DNA from: an uncultured Vibrio sp.
Lineage (GTDB): Bacteria > Pseudomonadota > Gammaproteobacteria > Enterobacterales > Vibrionaceae
Assembly (NCBI GenBank): GCA_947504195.1
Contig: CANNGN010000006.1
Span: 124,001 to 188,000 of the forward strand
Length of the DNA stretch: 64,000 bases
Reading direction: 5' to 3'
Shown: positions 1 through 10,233 of the stretch, one piece after another
How the letters are laid out: each line of letters starts with the position of its first letter
Numbering within the stretch: the stretch's first letter is position 1
The notes under the pieces: generated by a model
What the model was told of the DNA's origin: nothing
Database searches by the model: none
What the model saw: the letters and a program-made list of their open reading frames with translations, nothing else
Made by a program: the position numbers and the translations under genes

Positions 1-1
1 C

Positions 2-826
2 ATTATGAATGAAGCAACGGTTGTGATTGCAGATCCCCCGTTGGCTGCATTGCACCTAGATAAATTTGATAAACTAGAATGGTTACAGTCCACTTATGCT
101 GGTGTTGATAAATTGATGCTGCCTGAATTAAGGCAAGATTATACGTTAACAAATGTTAAAGGAGTCTTTGGGCCATTAATTGCAGAGTATGTTATTGGAT
201 ATTTGATTCAGCACTATCGTCATTTTCAGCAGTATCGTGAGCACCAATCGCAACAGCAATGGTCACCAATGCCATATCAAAGTTTACAAGGTAAGCGTAT
301 GGTGATTTTAGGTACAGGAGTGATAGCTAAGCACTTAGCGAAAGTTGTTGCTCCGTTTGGTATTGATGCAATTGGTATTAACCGTTCTGGAATTCCGCCT
401 AAGGACAATACATTTTCGGCTATTTATCATTTTTCAGAGTTAGAAATGGCATTGAAAAGTGCAGATATTGTGGTGAGTACGTTGCCTAATACTCCGGAGA
501 CGAAACACATGCTTAATCGTGAATTCTTTAGTTGGTGCGACAATGTTGTCCTGTTTAATGTTGGGAGAGGTGCCAACTTGGCTGAAGATTCATTAATTTC
601 CGCTATAGATTCTGGTCAAGTGGGACACGCGTACCTTGATGTATTTGAGCAAGAACCATTGAATTCCCATCATCCATTTTGGCATCACCCAAACATTACC
701 ATTACACCACATATTGCAGCGTTGAGTTTTCCTCGTCATGTTATCAAAATATTTGCGACGAGCTATCAACGCTGGTCAATGGGACAAATGCCACAATTTG
801 TCGTCGATTTTTCCAAAGGATATTAA
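2..826 (+). CDS. D-2-hydroxyacid dehydrogenase (5' end cut off by window)
   Basis: NAD(P)-dependent D-isomer-specific 2-hydroxyacid dehydrogenase, of the GhrA-like class that reduces glyoxylate or hydroxypyruvate. The reading frame is open to the window edge and the first visible ATG is at base 5. Family members are about 305-310 residues and this has 273, so roughly 30 N-terminal residues lie outside. Counting from that ATG, the Rossmann motif GTGVIA is at 103-108. The catalytic Arg is R188 (in VGRGA), an acidic residue lies in the DVFEQEP stretch around 215, and the catalytic His is H236 in TPHIA. The exact substrate cannot be told from sequence. Confidence 0.85.
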   Translation: MMNEATVVIADPPLAALHLDKFDKLEWLQSTYAGVDKLMLPELRQDYTLTNVKGVFGPLIAEYVIGYLIQHYRHFQQYREHQSQQQWSPMPYQSLQGKRMVILGTGVIAKHLAKVVAPFGIDAIGINRSGIPPKDNTFSAIYHFSELEMALKSADIVVSTLPNTPETKHMLNREFFSWCDNVVLFNVGRGANLAEDSLISAIDSGQVGHAYLDVFEQEPLNSHHPFWHHPNITITPHIAALSFPRHVIKIFATSYQRWSMGQMPQFVVDFSKGY

Positions 827-831
827 AATGA

Positions 832-866
832 GACTGAGAGATTATAGAGAAACTCTCAGCTTTATT
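832..866 (+). terminator. possible terminator after the dehydrogenase gene
   Basis: CTGAGAG (834-840) and CTCTCAG (853-859) form a 7-bp stem with a 12-nt loop just after the stop codon, followed by a short T-rich run. The stem is weak. The rest of 867-1161 is AT-rich leader and promoter DNA for hupA in which I see no gene. Confidence 0.4.
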
Positions 867-1161
867 GATTATCACACGGTGTATTTTGGAAGAAATTGCT
901 CTAAATGTTATGAAAAAAACAGACTATTTCATTAATGATTTATTTTAGGCTCAGGTTTCGCCAAACTCATTGACACGTAAGATCTTTTCATTGATTAAGT
1001 TCTATTTGGTGTTAGTGGTATAAAAATGTGATATCTGCCTCATAATGTGGTGAAGTTTTAAATATTAAAGCAGATAAAAAGAGACAAACCTTTGCAACTC
1101 AGGGGCTTTATGATTTAGAGTAGTTCAAGTTCTAAAACTAACATATCTAAAGGGAAACCTA

Positions 1162-1434
1162 ATGAACAAGACTCAGTTAATCGATTTTATCGCAGAAAAA
1201 GCAGATCTTTCAAAAGTACAAGCCAAAGCAGCGTTAGAAGCAACGCTAGGTGCTGTCGAAGGCGCTCTTAAAGAAGGTGACCAAGTTCAACTTATCGGTT
1301 TCGGTACTTTTAAAGTAAATCACCGTGCAGCTCGTACTGGCCGCAATCCTAAAACAGGTGAAGAAATTCAAATTTCAGCGGCTAATGTACCTGCTTTTGT
1401 AGCCGGTAAAGCGCTGAAAGAATCAGTAAACTAA
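1162..1434 (+). CDS. hupA: DNA-binding protein HU-alpha
   Basis: Small histone-like nucleoid protein of 90 residues, the normal HU length. It bends and compacts DNA and forms homo- or heterodimers with HU-beta. The N-terminal helices (1-45) form the dimer body. The GFGTF turn at 46-50 and the arm motif RNPKTGE at 61-67, with the intercalating proline P63, are intact. A good ribosome site (AAAGGGAAACCT) precedes the ATG. It sits before the DUF1481 lipoprotein gene, with purD convergent beyond, the conserved gammaproteobacterial order that favours hupA over hupB. Confidence 0.96.
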   Translation: MNKTQLIDFIAEKADLSKVQAKAALEATLGAVEGALKEGDQVQLIGFGTFKVNHRAARTGRNPKTGEEIQISAANVPAFVAGKALKESVN

Positions 1435-1444
1435 TCCAGTTTCT

Positions 1445-1476
1445 ACGCCAAAGTTTGTCTTAATTTTGGCGTATTC
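1445..1476 (+). terminator. hairpin after hupA
   Basis: ACGCCAAA (1445-1452) pairs with TTTGGCGT (1465-1472). There is no long U-tract, so termination may be partial and let some transcript reach the lipoprotein gene that starts 11 bases later. Confidence 0.55.
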
Positions 1477-1482
1477 CTGTTT

Positions 1483-2163
1483 ATGAACAAACACATCTAT
1501 TTTCTGCCAACACTACTCATCTCTACTGTCTTAATTGGTTGTTCTTCAAGCGATGGTCTTGAAAAACAATTGCGTACGTATACTGGCGGCAGCCGTATGG
1601 GTGATGCGACGAGTTTCTTTTGGTATACCGAAAACTTTTCATTGCCCTATGAAGGTTCTGATTACGTTACTTCAACCAATGACCAATGGTATCAAACTCA
1701 TTATCGTTGGCTCGAGAGTAATGTGAGTGAAATCGTACGTGAAGGCAGTGTGATTGTAGATGATAAATTGGTACCGTTTTCTTTGAATCTACGTTTTAAC
1801 TCGAAGGGCGAAGCTGTTTATCAGCAATATCGTGTCGATAGAAAAGTGAAACCGCTACAGGCGAATGCACTAAAGGCGTATTTGAAACAAGCGGAAGCTA
1901 TTGCTGAAACAACAAAAGCTCAAAGAGGGTTGGCGTTAATTCAGGGGTATTGGGACGGAAAACAATTTGAAACCTGCTCTGGCGAGGAATACGACAAGCT
2001 CGAATTTAATAAAACCTTACCGAGTTTTGTGATCGATCGTTTAGCCAACGTCGATAATTATCTTGCATTTATGGGGTCGGTTAAAATTGGTGAAGCATAC
2101 ATTGAAGAATTATTAATGCTTGCTGATGATGGTCATGATTGTGTGAAGGCTTTCAAACCATAG
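1483..2163 (+). CDS. DUF1481 lipoprotein (YjaH-like)
   Basis: Predicted outer-membrane lipoprotein of unknown function, 226 residues. It has a signal peptide with lipobox LIGC and lipidated Cys at residue 20, followed by a Ser-rich linker. The rest is a soluble periplasmic domain without catalytic motifs that I recognise. The assignment to DUF1481 rests on the lipoprotein character and on its place directly after hupA, where E. coli has yjaH. No role is inferred. Confidence 0.8.
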   Translation: MNKHIYFLPTLLISTVLIGCSSSDGLEKQLRTYTGGSRMGDATSFFWYTENFSLPYEGSDYVTSTNDQWYQTHYRWLESNVSEIVREGSVIVDDKLVPFSLNLRFNSKGEAVYQQYRVDRKVKPLQANALKAYLKQAEAIAETTKAQRGLALIQGYWDGKQFETCSGEEYDKLEFNKTLPSFVIDRLANVDNYLAFMGSVKIGEAYIEELLMLADDGHDCVKAFKP

Positions 2164-2192
2164 ATTTGTTATTCTAGGCAGAGAATATTCAT

Positions 2193-2226
2193 AAAAACCG
2201 AGATAATTGATTATCTCGGTTTTTTC
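2193..2226. terminator. bidirectional terminator between the lipoprotein gene and purD
   Basis: ACCGAGATAA (2197-2206), loop TTGA, TTATCTCGGT (2211-2220) form a perfect 10-bp stem, with A-tract before and T-tract after. It fits both converging transcripts. Confidence 0.9.
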
Positions 2227-2242
2227 TTATCTGAATTAAACT

Positions 2243-3532
2243 CTATTTCTCAGAATTTTCTCGAGCGATTGCACGGTAGCCAATGTCAGAGCGGTAGAAA
2301 ACGCCATTCCAATCAATTTGTTTGGCGAGTTCATAGGCTTGTTGTTGAGCTTCTGAAACCGAGTTACCAAGAGCTGTAGCGCATAGAACACGTCCGCCAT
2401 TAGTTACAACATTGCCATCTTTCTCAGCGGTTCCAGCATGGAAAACTTTCTTCCCTTCAATCTCCTGAGTTGGGAGACCTGAAATGATATCGCCTTTCGC
2501 GTAGTCAGCAGGGTAGCCACCAGCAGCAAGTACGATGCCGATTGATGCACGAGGATCCCATTTAGATTCAACTTGATCGAGCTTGCCTTCTAATGCTGCT
2601 TGGCATAGTTCAACCATATCCGATTGCATACGCATCATAATAGGTTGAGTTTCAGGATCACCAAATCGGCAGTTGTATTCAATCACTTTCGGCGTACCTT
2701 GAGCATCGATCATTAGTCCAGCATATAGGAAGCCTGTATATGGATTGCCTTCTGACGCCATACCTTCCACTGTTGGGTAGATAACGTCTTTCATGATGCG
2801 GTCGTGAATTTCTGGAGTCACGACTGGGGCTGGCGAATACGCACCCATACCACCAGTATTTGGCCCAGTGTCTTTATCACCCACTCGTTTATGATCTTGG
2901 CTGGTGGCCATCGGCAGTACATTTTTGCCATCGACCATGACAATAAAGCTCGCCTCTTCACCATCAAGGAACTCCTCGATAACAACTCGGCTTCCTGCTG
3001 AACCAAACGCATTGCCTGCAAGCATATCTTTAATGGCGTCTTCGGCTTCTTCTAGCGTCATCGCAACGATAACGCCTTTACCTGCCGCAAGTCCATCGGC
3101 TTTTACGACAATTGGCGCGCCTTGTTGACGAACATAAGCAAGTGCTGGCTCAATTTCGGTGAAATTCGCATATGAGCCAGTTGGTATGTTATGACGAGCC
3201 AAGAAATCTTTAGTGAACGCTTTTGAACCTTCCAGCTGTGCCGCGCCTTGAGTTGGACCAAAAATCGCTAAACCTTGAGTTTGGAATGCATCAACCACGC
3301 CAATAACAAGAGGGGCTTCAGGGCCGACAATCGTCAGTTCAACATTCTCTTTGGCAAAAGCACTAAGGGCATCAATGTCTTCAACAGCGATATTAACGTT
3401 TTTCACTTTTGCTTCAAGAGCAGTACCTGCGTTACCAGGAGCAACAAAGATAGTCTCGACAGATGGGTTTTGAGCTACTTTCCACGCAAGAGCGTGCTCA
3501 CGCCCACCTGAACCAATAATTAATACATTCAT
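2243..3532 (-). CDS. purD: phosphoribosylamine-glycine ligase
   Basis: GAR synthetase, the second step of de novo purine synthesis: ATP, phosphoribosylamine and glycine give GAR. At 429 residues it matches the E. coli enzyme length. The N-terminal domain opens with the IGSGGREHAL loop. The ATP-grasp domain shows VVKADGLAAGKGV near 141-153, and the metal/phosphate region has IEYNCRFGDPETQ near 285-297. It follows purH on the same strand after a 128-bp gap, and an AAGGAA ribosome site precedes the ATG. purHD is a standard pair controlled by PurR. Confidence 0.97.
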   Translation of the reverse strand: MNVLIIGSGGREHALAWKVAQNPSVETIFVAPGNAGTALEAKVKNVNIAVEDIDALSAFAKENVELTIVGPEAPLVIGVVDAFQTQGLAIFGPTQGAAQLEGSKAFTKDFLARHNIPTGSYANFTEIEPALAYVRQQGAPIVVKADGLAAGKGVIVAMTLEEAEDAIKDMLAGNAFGSAGSRVVIEEFLDGEEASFIVMVDGKNVLPMATSQDHKRVGDKDTGPNTGGMGAYSPAPVVTPEIHDRIMKDVIYPTVEGMASEGNPYTGFLYAGLMIDAQGTPKVIEYNCRFGDPETQPIMMRMQSDMVELCQAALEGKLDQVESKWDPRASIGIVLAAGGYPADYAKGDIISGLPTQEIEGKKVFHAGTAEKDGNVVTNGGRVLCATALGNSVSEAQQQAYELAKQIDWNGVFYRSDIGYRAIARENSEK

Positions 3533-3584
3533 TTTTTAATTCCTTTCCGCATCGCCATTATTAAAACAGTCTTGCATTAGATTC

Positions 3585-3616
3585 TAAAAAGTCTCTATTC
3601 GTAGGAATAGAGACTA
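3585..3616 (-). terminator. hairpin in the purH-purD gap
   Basis: AGTCTCTATTC (3590-3600), loop GTAG, GAATAGAGACT (3605-3615) form an 11-bp perfect stem. On the minus strand it is followed by a short T-run. It could attenuate purD relative to purH or act as a processing stop. Confidence 0.7.
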
Positions 3617-3660
3617 TCAAATAATATTCATCGATTTACTAGAATTCGATAATGAATAAA

Positions 3661-5250
3661 TTAGTGACGGAAGTGGCGCATTCCCGTAAAGATCATTGCC
3701 ATACCGTGTTCATCAGCAGCAGCAACAACTTCATCATCGCGCATCGAACCACCCGGTTGAATCACACACTTAATTCCTGCTTCAGCAGCGGCATCAATAC
3801 CGTCACGGAATGGGAAGAAGGCATCAGATGCCATGACGCTACCTGCAACTTCTAGGTTTTCGTCTGCAGCTTTAATGCCCGCAATTTTCGCAGAATAAAC
3901 ACGGCTCATTTGGCCTGCACCAACACCGATTGTCATATCGCCTTTCGCGTAAACAATCGCATTTGATTTCACGTATTTTGCTACTTTCCAGCAGAATAGC
4001 GCATCTTTTAATTCTTCTTCAGTTGGCTGACGTTTTGAAACCACTTTAAGGTCATCAAGTGAAACCATGCCTTGATCGCGATCTTGAACCAGTAAGCCAC
4101 CGTTAACACGTTTAACTTCAAAACCAGTCGTTTTCGCTGACCATTCACCACATTCTAGTAGGCGCACATTTTTCTTCGCAGCAACAACAGCAATTGCTTC
4201 AGCTGAAATCTTAGGCGCGATAATCACTTCAACGAATTGACGATCAACAATAGCTTGCGCTGTCGCGGCATCTAACTCTTGGTTGAAAGCAATAATGCCA
4301 CCAAATGCAGAAGTTGGGTCGGTTTGATAGGCGCGGTTGTAGGCTTCTAGAATATCTTTCCCAAGTGCAACACCACATGGGTTTGCGTGCTTAACAATCA
4401 CACATGCCGGCTCAGCAAACTCTTTAACACACTCTAGCGCGGCATCGGTATCTGCGATGTTGTTGTAAGAAAGCGCTTTGCCTTGAATTTGAGTTGCCGT
4501 AGAAACTGACGCTTCTTCTGGGTTGCCTTCAACATAAAAAGCAGCCGCTTGGTGGCTGTTTTCGCCGTAGCGCATATCTTGCTTTTTCTCGAACTGCATA
4601 TTGAATGTGCGTGGGAATTTACTCTCTTCGTCACCTTCTTTGTTGTCCCCGTAAGAAGGAACTTTAGTGCCGAAGTAGTTTGCAATCATGCCATCGTAAG
4701 CAGCAGTGTGTTCGAATGCTGCAATCGCTAAATCAAAACGAGTTTCAAGTGTTAACGATTTTTCGTTACTGTCCATTTCAGCAATAACACGGTCGTAATC
4801 ACTTGCATTAACCACAATCGCAACATCTTTATGGTTTTTCGCCGCAGAGCGAACCATGGTTGGGCCACCAATATCGATGTTTTCAACCGCATCCGCTAAC
4901 GTGCAGCCTTCTTTTGCGACTGTTTCTGCGAATGGATAAAGGTTAACCACCACAATATCAATTGGGCTAATGTCGTGTTCAGCCATTACTGCATCATCTT
5001 GGCCGCGACGACCTAATACACCACCGTGAACTTTTGGATGAAGAGTCTTAACTCGACCATCCATCATTTCTGGAAAGCCAGTGTAGTCAGATACTTCAGT
5101 AACAGCGATGCCTTGCTGCGCGAGTAAACTAGCGGTACCGCCAGTTGATAGGATATCTACACCACGGTCAGCAAGTGATTTTGCAAACTCAACGATTCCT
5201 GTTTTGTCTGATACGCTGATAAGAGCGCGACGAATTGGACGTGCATTCAT
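3661..5250 (-). CDS. purH: bifunctional AICAR transformylase / IMP cyclohydrolase
   Basis: Catalyses the last two steps of IMP synthesis. It has 529 residues, the same as E. coli PurH. The N-terminal methylglyoxal-synthase-like IMP cyclohydrolase domain (about 1-145) contains [10 protein letters not shown] near 68-77. The C-terminal AICAR formyltransferase contains the KHANPCG motif near residue 288, which supplies the catalytic Lys and His. It is first in the purHD unit, with a PurR-like box about 95 bp upstream. Confidence 0.97.
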   Translation of the reverse strand: MNARPIRRALISVSDKTGIVEFAKSLADRGVDILSTGGTASLLAQQGIAVTEVSDYTGFPEMMDGRVKTLHPKVHGGVLGRRGQDDAVMAEHDISPIDIVVVNLYPFAETVAKEGCTLADAVENIDIGGPTMVRSAAKNHKDVAIVVNASDYDRVIAEMDSNEKSLTLETRFDLAIAAFEHTAAYDGMIANYFGTKVPSYGDNKEGDEESKFPRTFNMQFEKKQDMRYGENSHQAAAFYVEGNPEEASVSTATQIQGKALSYNNIADTDAALECVKEFAEPACVIVKHANPCGVALGKDILEAYNRAYQTDPTSAFGGIIAFNQELDAATAQAIVDRQFVEVIIAPKISAEAIAVVAAKKNVRLLECGEWSAKTTGFEVKRVNGGLLVQDRDQGMVSLDDLKVVSKRQPTEEELKDALFCWKVAKYVKSNAIVYAKGDMTIGVGAGQMSRVYSAKIAGIKAADENLEVAGSVMASDAFFPFRDGIDAAAEAGIKCVIQPGGSMRDDEVVAAADEHGMAMIFTGMRHFRH

Positions 5251-5344
5251 GCTTCCATTTTCCTCAAATTCACGGAGTTAAAGTAACTGGGTTTTTCGAA
5301 AATTTTGTGGCGCGTATTTTAACGAATTTATCTTTAAAAAGCTC

Positions 5345-5360
5345 GCGCAATCGTTTGGCA
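5345..5360. promoter_or_regulatory. PurR-like operator upstream of purH
   Basis: The central GCAATCGTTT matches the core of the E. coli PurR consensus (GCAAnCGnTT) at all fixed positions, while the outer bases match poorly. It lies about 95 bp upstream of the purH start, as expected for purine repression of purHD. Inferred from sequence only. Confidence 0.6.
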
Positions 5361-5476
5361 TTGGTAAAAAAATACAAAATGGACTGAAATACAGAAATTT
5401 TATGGTGGAAATATTGAGAGCGAGCTCTCTTCGAATAGGTATGAAAGGTAATAAAAAGAACTGAGAAACGAGTACT

Positions 5477-5527
5477 GCCGGAGTAACTTGGTTGGCTTAT
5501 AAGTTCAGCACAATTCAAGACTCCGGC
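5477..5527. repeat. GCCGGAGT / ACTCCGGC inverted repeat
   Basis: Two 8-base GC-rich arms (5477-5484 and 5520-5527), perfectly complementary and 35 bases apart, in an otherwise AT-rich gap just beyond the manA stop. It could be the manA terminator stem or a relic of an RNA gene. In E. coli an rRNA operon lies next to purH, but no rRNA or tRNA is visible here. Confidence 0.35.
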
Positions 5528-5541
5528 GACTGAGTGTCACT

Positions 5542-6741
5542 TTAGTTATACACTCTTGCCACTCGTGCTTTTGAGGTTAATGTATAACTGTCAGTTGCCG
5601 CAGGAATAAAGACCGATTGACCTTTCTCAATGGTAATTGTTTCACCGTTAGTGTGCTCTAGTGTTGCGCTATCATCGATGGCAAAAACAATTTCAGCACT
5701 AGCCACTTTGATGTGTGTTTGGCTTGCGGTTGGATAAATAGAAAACCGGAAGTCATCAACAGGGATAGGGTAATTGAATTCGCCTTGATCTTCGATGGCA
5801 TCAACCAGCAAGGTAGACGCAGGTTTAGCGGCAAACGACGTGCATTTTGACAGCTCTTCAATATCAATGTGTTTTGGCGTTAAACCAGCACGTAAGACAT
5901 TATCTGAACTTGCCATCACTTCTAATCCAGTGCCTCTTAAATAGGCATGGGGAGTACGCGCATCCAAATACATTGCTTCCCCAGGTTGAAGGGTAATGTA
6001 ATGCAGCATCATCGGAGCAAATAAGCCAATATCTCCAGGGTATTGCTGAGATAAATCAAGTAGAAGTGCGGGTAAACGTTCGTTACGATTGTTTGTCGCG
6101 TACGTTAATAACTCACTGATAGCTTGAGTTTTGTCTTCACCATTTAGGGACAATAGTGAAACAAAAAAATCTTTGAGGCCTGTTTCGGCTTGGTTATTTT
6201 TGAATGCTTCGAACAACGGCTTAATGCTAGTAAGATCGGCTGCATCAAAATTAGCAATAATGTCTGCGTATTCACGGAAGCCATTTAGCGCATCATACTG
6301 AGTCAATGCATAAACTAATTCAGGTTTATGGTTGGGATCTTTATAGTTACGATTTGCTGCTCCAAATTCAATACCAAGCTCATTCTCGCGAGCATAGCCG
6401 ATTTCAGCTTCTGTTTTACTTGGGTGAACTTGAATAGATAGCGCACTATTTGCGGCGAGTACTTTAAATAGAAAAGGGAGCTCATCGAAGCGTTCAGCAC
6501 TTGCAGAGGAAAGAAAGTGAGACCGATTTTCAGCGATTAGTGCGCTTAACAATTGCTTGCCTTCATCAACAAATACTTTGGAGCATCCTCCGGGGTGCGC
6601 ACCCATCCAGATTTCCGCTTGAGGCTCATTCTTTGGGTTTGGTTGATCGAACAAACGAGCGATAGAATCTACGCTTCCCCATGCGTAGTTCTGGATAACA
6701 TTATCCATCAAATAAAAACAGGGAGTGACCTTAGTATTCAT
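5542..6741 (-). CDS. manA: mannose-6-phosphate isomerase, class I
   Basis: Zinc enzyme interconverting mannose-6-phosphate and fructose-6-phosphate, for mannose use and GDP-sugar supply. It has 399 residues, normal for type I. Metal-site elements of the type I cupin are present: the IQVHPSK segment near 105 (Gln and His ligands), the NHKPELVYAL segment near 139 (Glu ligand), and the later LDARTPHAYLRG segment with its His, near 256-267. It is a single gene ending before the GC-rich inverted repeat, with its own AT-rich upstream region. Confidence 0.93.
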   Translation of the reverse strand: MNTKVTPCFYLMDNVIQNYAWGSVDSIARLFDQPNPKNEPQAEIWMGAHPGGCSKVFVDEGKQLLSALIAENRSHFLSSASAERFDELPFLFKVLAANSALSIQVHPSKTEAEIGYARENELGIEFGAANRNYKDPNHKPELVYALTQYDALNGFREYADIIANFDAADLTSIKPLFEAFKNNQAETGLKDFFVSLLSLNGEDKTQAISELLTYATNNRNERLPALLLDLSQQYPGDIGLFAPMMLHYITLQPGEAMYLDARTPHAYLRGTGLEVMASSDNVLRAGLTPKHIDIEELSKCTSFAAKPASTLLVDAIEDQGEFNYPIPVDDFRFSIYPTASQTHIKVASAEIVFAIDDSATLEHTNGETITIEKGQSVFIPAATDSYTLTSKARVARVYN

Positions 6742-6896
6742 ATACGTCTCTAAGAAATTTATAAAATTTTTAATCTACGTATAAGGTTAGCTTAATTTGG
6801 ACATTAGGTTAATGATATTACGACTAGTTTTTCAATGAAGGGTAACGATTGTGGCGTATATTCTCAATTTCGACATTACACTAACTGGTTGATATT

Positions 6897-6930
6897 AAAA
6901 GAGACAAGACTATTAGTCTTGTCTCTTTTT
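6897..6930. terminator. bidirectional terminator after the chemoreceptor gene
   Basis: A 15-bp perfect stem, AAAAGAGACAAGACT (6897-6911) with AGTCTTGTCTCTTTT (6915-6929), around a 3-base loop, flanked by A and T tracts. It lies 26 bases beyond the chemoreceptor stop codon. Confidence 0.9.
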
Positions 6931-6955
6931 ATATCACGTATGGATAGACAAAAAT

Positions 6956-8599
6956 TTAGGAAGCTTTAAACACACTAAAACTGTCATTTAATGTTGTACT
7001 GTCTTTCAATAATTGTTGGCTAGTTTTAGTCAGAGCCTGGACATCTTGGGCGGTTTGTTCGGAATGAGTTGCGAATTGATTGACGTTTCGGCTAATTTCA
7101 TCTGATGCTTCTGACTGTTGATTTGAAGCTGCCGCTATATGTTCATTCATACTCAGGATTTCATTAATTTGTTGATTAATGTCCTCTAATACCTGGCGTG
7201 CACTTTCCGCTTGCTCGAGGGTTAAGTTCGATTGTTGTTTGGTTTGATTCATCGAATTCGATAGGTTTTTCGCTCTGGCTTGCAAGCTGGTGACGATCTC
7301 TTCGATTTCATCTGTACTCTTTTGGGTGCGAGTCGCTAACGTTCGAACTTCATCTGCGACAACGGCAAAGCCTCTACCTTGTTCACCGGCACGTGCTGCT
7401 TCGATAGCCGCATTGAGCGCGAGGAGGTTTGTTTGCTCTGCGACACCTCTAATGACTTCAAGTACAGAGCCAACATTGTCTGCCTCTGCGGCAAGTTTAT
7501 GGCTATTTTCTTCGGTTTCCGAAAGGGCTTGAGAGAGAGAGGACATGTAATCAGACGCATTCGATATTGATAGCTGGCCTTGTTCACTATTTACTCTTGC
7601 TGATTGAGCTGCACTTGCCGCTTGTTGGGCCGAATGAGCAACTTCTTGGTTATTGGATTGTAACTCTGTCATAGCTGCTGCTACTGAACTTACAGAGCTT
7701 TGTTGATCGGTTGCTTGCTTTCCAGTTTGCTCTGCGATTGAGTTGAGAGTTTGCACTGAACTTGAAATGCTTTGAGAAATTGGAGATATGTGCTGGATAG
7801 AATGCTGAATTTTATCTGTGAACAGATTAAATGAATTTGCAATATGGGTAAATTCATCGTTTCCTTCTACAAGAAGCTTTTTCGATAAATTCCCCTCACC
7901 CCCAGATATATCTTCCAGTGCACGCTTTGTGGACTCACATGGTGATGAAATACTACGGCCAATAATGGTTGAAAGAATAACTAATATTGCAATTACAACT
8001 CCTAGGAAGATAGCCATTGATTTCATTGCGTTCATTACCAGTGCATCAATATCATCAACGTAGACTCCAGTTCCTATTACCCACCCCCAAGGTTTAAATA
8101 GTTTTACATAAGAGATCTTTTCTATATCGACATCCGAACCCGGTTTTGGCCACATGTAATTAACAAAGCCACCTCCTTGAGACTTCGCAAGGTCTACCAT
8201 TTCTATAAACAGTGCTTTTCCAGTTGGATCTTCTACACCACCAACATTTTTACCGTTTAGAGCAGGTTTTATTGGATGCATAACCATAGTTGGAGTGAGA
8301 TCATTGATCCAAAAATAGTCGTTTTCTTCGTAGCGAAGCTTGTTAATCGCATTCTTAGCTTCGGTTTGAGCCTGCTCTAAACTCAACTTTCCATCATCAT
8401 GCTGTCGGTGAAAATAGTCGAGAACTCCATGAGAAACTTCAATGATGTGACGAGTTTTGACTTCCTTATCGACCATCAGATCATGTCGGTAGTCCTGCAT
8501 TACTTTCGCAAAAGGGATCAATACCATGATTATGGTCGCAATCAATAATAGATATAGGCGAGTACGAATTTTGGTGTGACGTAAGCTAGGCATCTTCAT
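6956..8599 (-). CDS. methyl-accepting chemotaxis protein with periplasmic Cache domain
   Basis: Membrane chemoreceptor of 547 residues. It has a first transmembrane segment at about 13-33 and a periplasmic single-Cache (sCache_2 type) sensor at about 35-188, with the [17 protein letters not shown] and [13 protein letters not shown] signatures. A second transmembrane segment at about 190-212 is followed by a HAMP linker and a long cytoplasmic coiled coil. The kinase-binding hairpin tip ([19 protein letters not shown], near 390-408) is perfectly conserved. Ligands of such Cache domains are often small carboxylates, but the ligand here is not predictable. It is monocistronic with a GAGG ribosome site. 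Confidence 0.92.
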   Translation of the reverse strand: MKMPSLRHTKIRTRLYLLLIATIIMVLIPFAKVMQDYRHDLMVDKEVKTRHIIEVSHGVLDYFHRQHDDGKLSLEQAQTEAKNAINKLRYEENDYFWINDLTPTMVMHPIKPALNGKNVGGVEDPTGKALFIEMVDLAKSQGGGFVNYMWPKPGSDVDIEKISYVKLFKPWGWVIGTGVYVDDIDALVMNAMKSMAIFLGVVIAILVILSTIIGRSISSPCESTKRALEDISGGEGNLSKKLLVEGNDEFTHIANSFNLFTDKIQHSIQHISPISQSISSSVQTLNSIAEQTGKQATDQQSSVSSVAAAMTELQSNNQEVAHSAQQAASAAQSARVNSEQGQLSISNASDYMSSLSQALSETEENSHKLAAEADNVGSVLEVIRGVAEQTNLLALNAAIEAARAGEQGRGFAVVADEVRTLATRTQKSTDEIEEIVTSLQARAKNLSNSMNQTKQQSNLTLEQAESARQVLEDINQQINEILSMNEHIAAASNQQSEASDEISRNVNQFATHSEQTAQDVQALTKTSQQLLKDSTTLNDSFSVFKAS

Positions 8600-9291
8600 G
8601 ATCGATCCTCAACGCGATGATTTATTTGTTTAGTGAATAAGATAAGTAATAGCAGATTCCCGGTGAGGTCGATGAATAAATGCTCAGTTAACAATGCTGT
8701 TACATTTATAAATTGGAAAAGTTTGAATTAGATCTTGTTTTGTATGTTTTTTGCCCAGATTAGCGATGTGAATGCACGAAAAGATCGTACTTATTAAAAA
8801 AATATTAGCGATGAGCAATTTTGTTTACAGTTTTGAAGCTGTGAGTTAGGTGAGGAAATGGAATGAATCTTTACTCTCCTAAAATAAAGCTGAGTTGCAC
8901 TTTTTCGGTTGTTTTGTTCATTTTTTACCCACTAATTTGCCTTTTTTGCTCTTAAAGGAAGCAAGTTGATTTTTTTGTGCACTATTATGGTTATTTTAGT
9001 ATTTGGTGTTTTACATTGTGTTAATGCTGTATTTTGGTTTAAATATGGGGTTTTGTATGATCGTGAAACTAAAATGTAATATTTTAAACCGTATGACCCG
9101 TTGTATTTAAATTAGTTCTATTTTAATATCGAAATTACTTTGTGATTCACGTCACTTGAACGCGAACTCAAATCGCGTTTTTGTGATTAATAAGCGGTGG
9201 TCGAGTAGGTGAGGTTTAACCTTATTAACTTGATAAAAATAGTAAGGGATCCATCGGATACCCTCTCTTTATTAAAATAACGGAATTTAAT
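8600..9291. promoter_or_regulatory. long divergent regulatory region, chemoreceptor / porin
   Basis: This 690-bp AT-rich region holds no convincing gene. It should contain the promoters of the divergent chemoreceptor and porin genes and the long porin leader. A CRP-like box is listed separately. No further operator could be assigned. Confidence 0.6.
9141..9156. promoter_or_regulatory. CRP-like site upstream of the porin gene
   Basis: TGTGATTCACGTCACT matches TGTGA-N6-TCACA at 9 of 10 fixed positions. It is 136 bp upstream of the porin start, in reach of the promoter. It suggests cAMP-CRP control of the porin. Confidence 0.6.
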
Positions 9292-10179
9292 ATGAAAAAG
9301 AGTATTTTAGCGTTAGCAATTGCAACTTTTGCGACTCCTTCAGTTTTTGCAGCAGGCACATTTGAATCAGATATCAGTGGTGGCATTGGTGGATACTACG
9401 ATACTGACACAGAAGCTTTTTATGATGACTGGGCGACGGCTGTAACTGTTTCTACTAACTATACCAATGGCAATGTTGTTGGTTATTTTGAAATGGATCT
9501 TGAGTTCAACTGGACTGATGATGAAGATGCAAGTGGCATTTCAAACGACACAACGACTGACGTTGATAAAGCGTGGTTAGGCTACAAAACTGAAGCTGGT
9601 GTTCTTTCTTACGGTTGGGAAAATGACACAGCACTAGATAAAGTTGATGGCGCTGGTGACCAAACAGTTGAATTCGGTTCTTCTGCTGGTGACACAAGTG
9701 ACGCTTTCGATGTCATTAAATTTGAAGGTTCTTCTAGCGGTGTGGCATACGGTATTTCTTACTTTAAAGTAGGTGATAATACTGGTGACTCTGAAGCTGG
9801 TGTCAATGGTTATTTAGGCTATAAAGCAGATACCTTTGCTGTATATGCTGGCTTAGAAGAGCAAGATGAATATTCAGTAACTTCTCTTTCTGGTAACGCA
9901 AGTTTTGGTGCTGTTACTGTTGGTGCTAACGCTTGGATCAATGACCCTGAGGGTGGTGATGAAGAGACTGGTATCTATGCAAGTGCTGGTTTTGCAGTGA
10001 GCGATGCTTTAACTCTTTCTGCTGGTTATGTAGCTAAGTCGTTTGATGTAGCTGATGACTACGATGCAATCAACGTTGCAGCAAGCTATGACGTATCTGA
10101 TGTTGTTACTGTTCAAGGTGACATCAAAGACGACGGCGACAGAACTGATGTATTCCTAGTTGCATACTACGACTTTTAA
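9292..10179 (+). CDS. small outer-membrane porin
   Basis: Predicted beta-barrel outer-membrane porin, 295 residues, of the Gram-negative porin (Porin_4-like) type. The signal peptide at 1-20 has a clean VFA-AG cleavage site. The body is Gly/Asp/Thr-rich with alternating hydrophobic strands, and the C-terminus (VAYYDF) ends in the aromatic residue needed for BAM insertion. It is shorter than classical trimeric porins (about 330-380), so it may be a specialised channel. Asp/Glu-rich loops suggest a cation-tolerant pore. The gene is monocistronic and followed by two hairpins. Confidence 0.85.
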   Translation: MKKSILALAIATFATPSVFAAGTFESDISGGIGGYYDTDTEAFYDDWATAVTVSTNYTNGNVVGYFEMDLEFNWTDDEDASGISNDTTTDVDKAWLGYKTEAGVLSYGWENDTALDKVDGAGDQTVEFGSSAGDTSDAFDVIKFEGSSSGVAYGISYFKVGDNTGDSEAGVNGYLGYKADTFAVYAGLEEQDEYSVTSLSGNASFGAVTVGANAWINDPEGGDEETGIYASAGFAVSDALTLSAGYVAKSFDVADDYDAINVAASYDVSDVVTVQGDIKDDGDRTDVFLVAYYDF

Positions 10180-10182
10180 TTC

Positions 10183-10220
10183 AACGTTTTAAACAACTCA
10201 CTGCCTTGAGTTAAAACGTT
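10183..10220 (+). terminator. first hairpin after the porin gene
   Basis: An AACGTTTTAA-type arm (from 10183) pairs with TTAAAACGTT (ending 10220), with an inner ACTCA/TGAGT stem. It lies immediately after the porin stop and probably stabilises or helps end the transcript. Confidence 0.6.
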
Positions 10221-10233
10221 AAATTGAAGCTAG

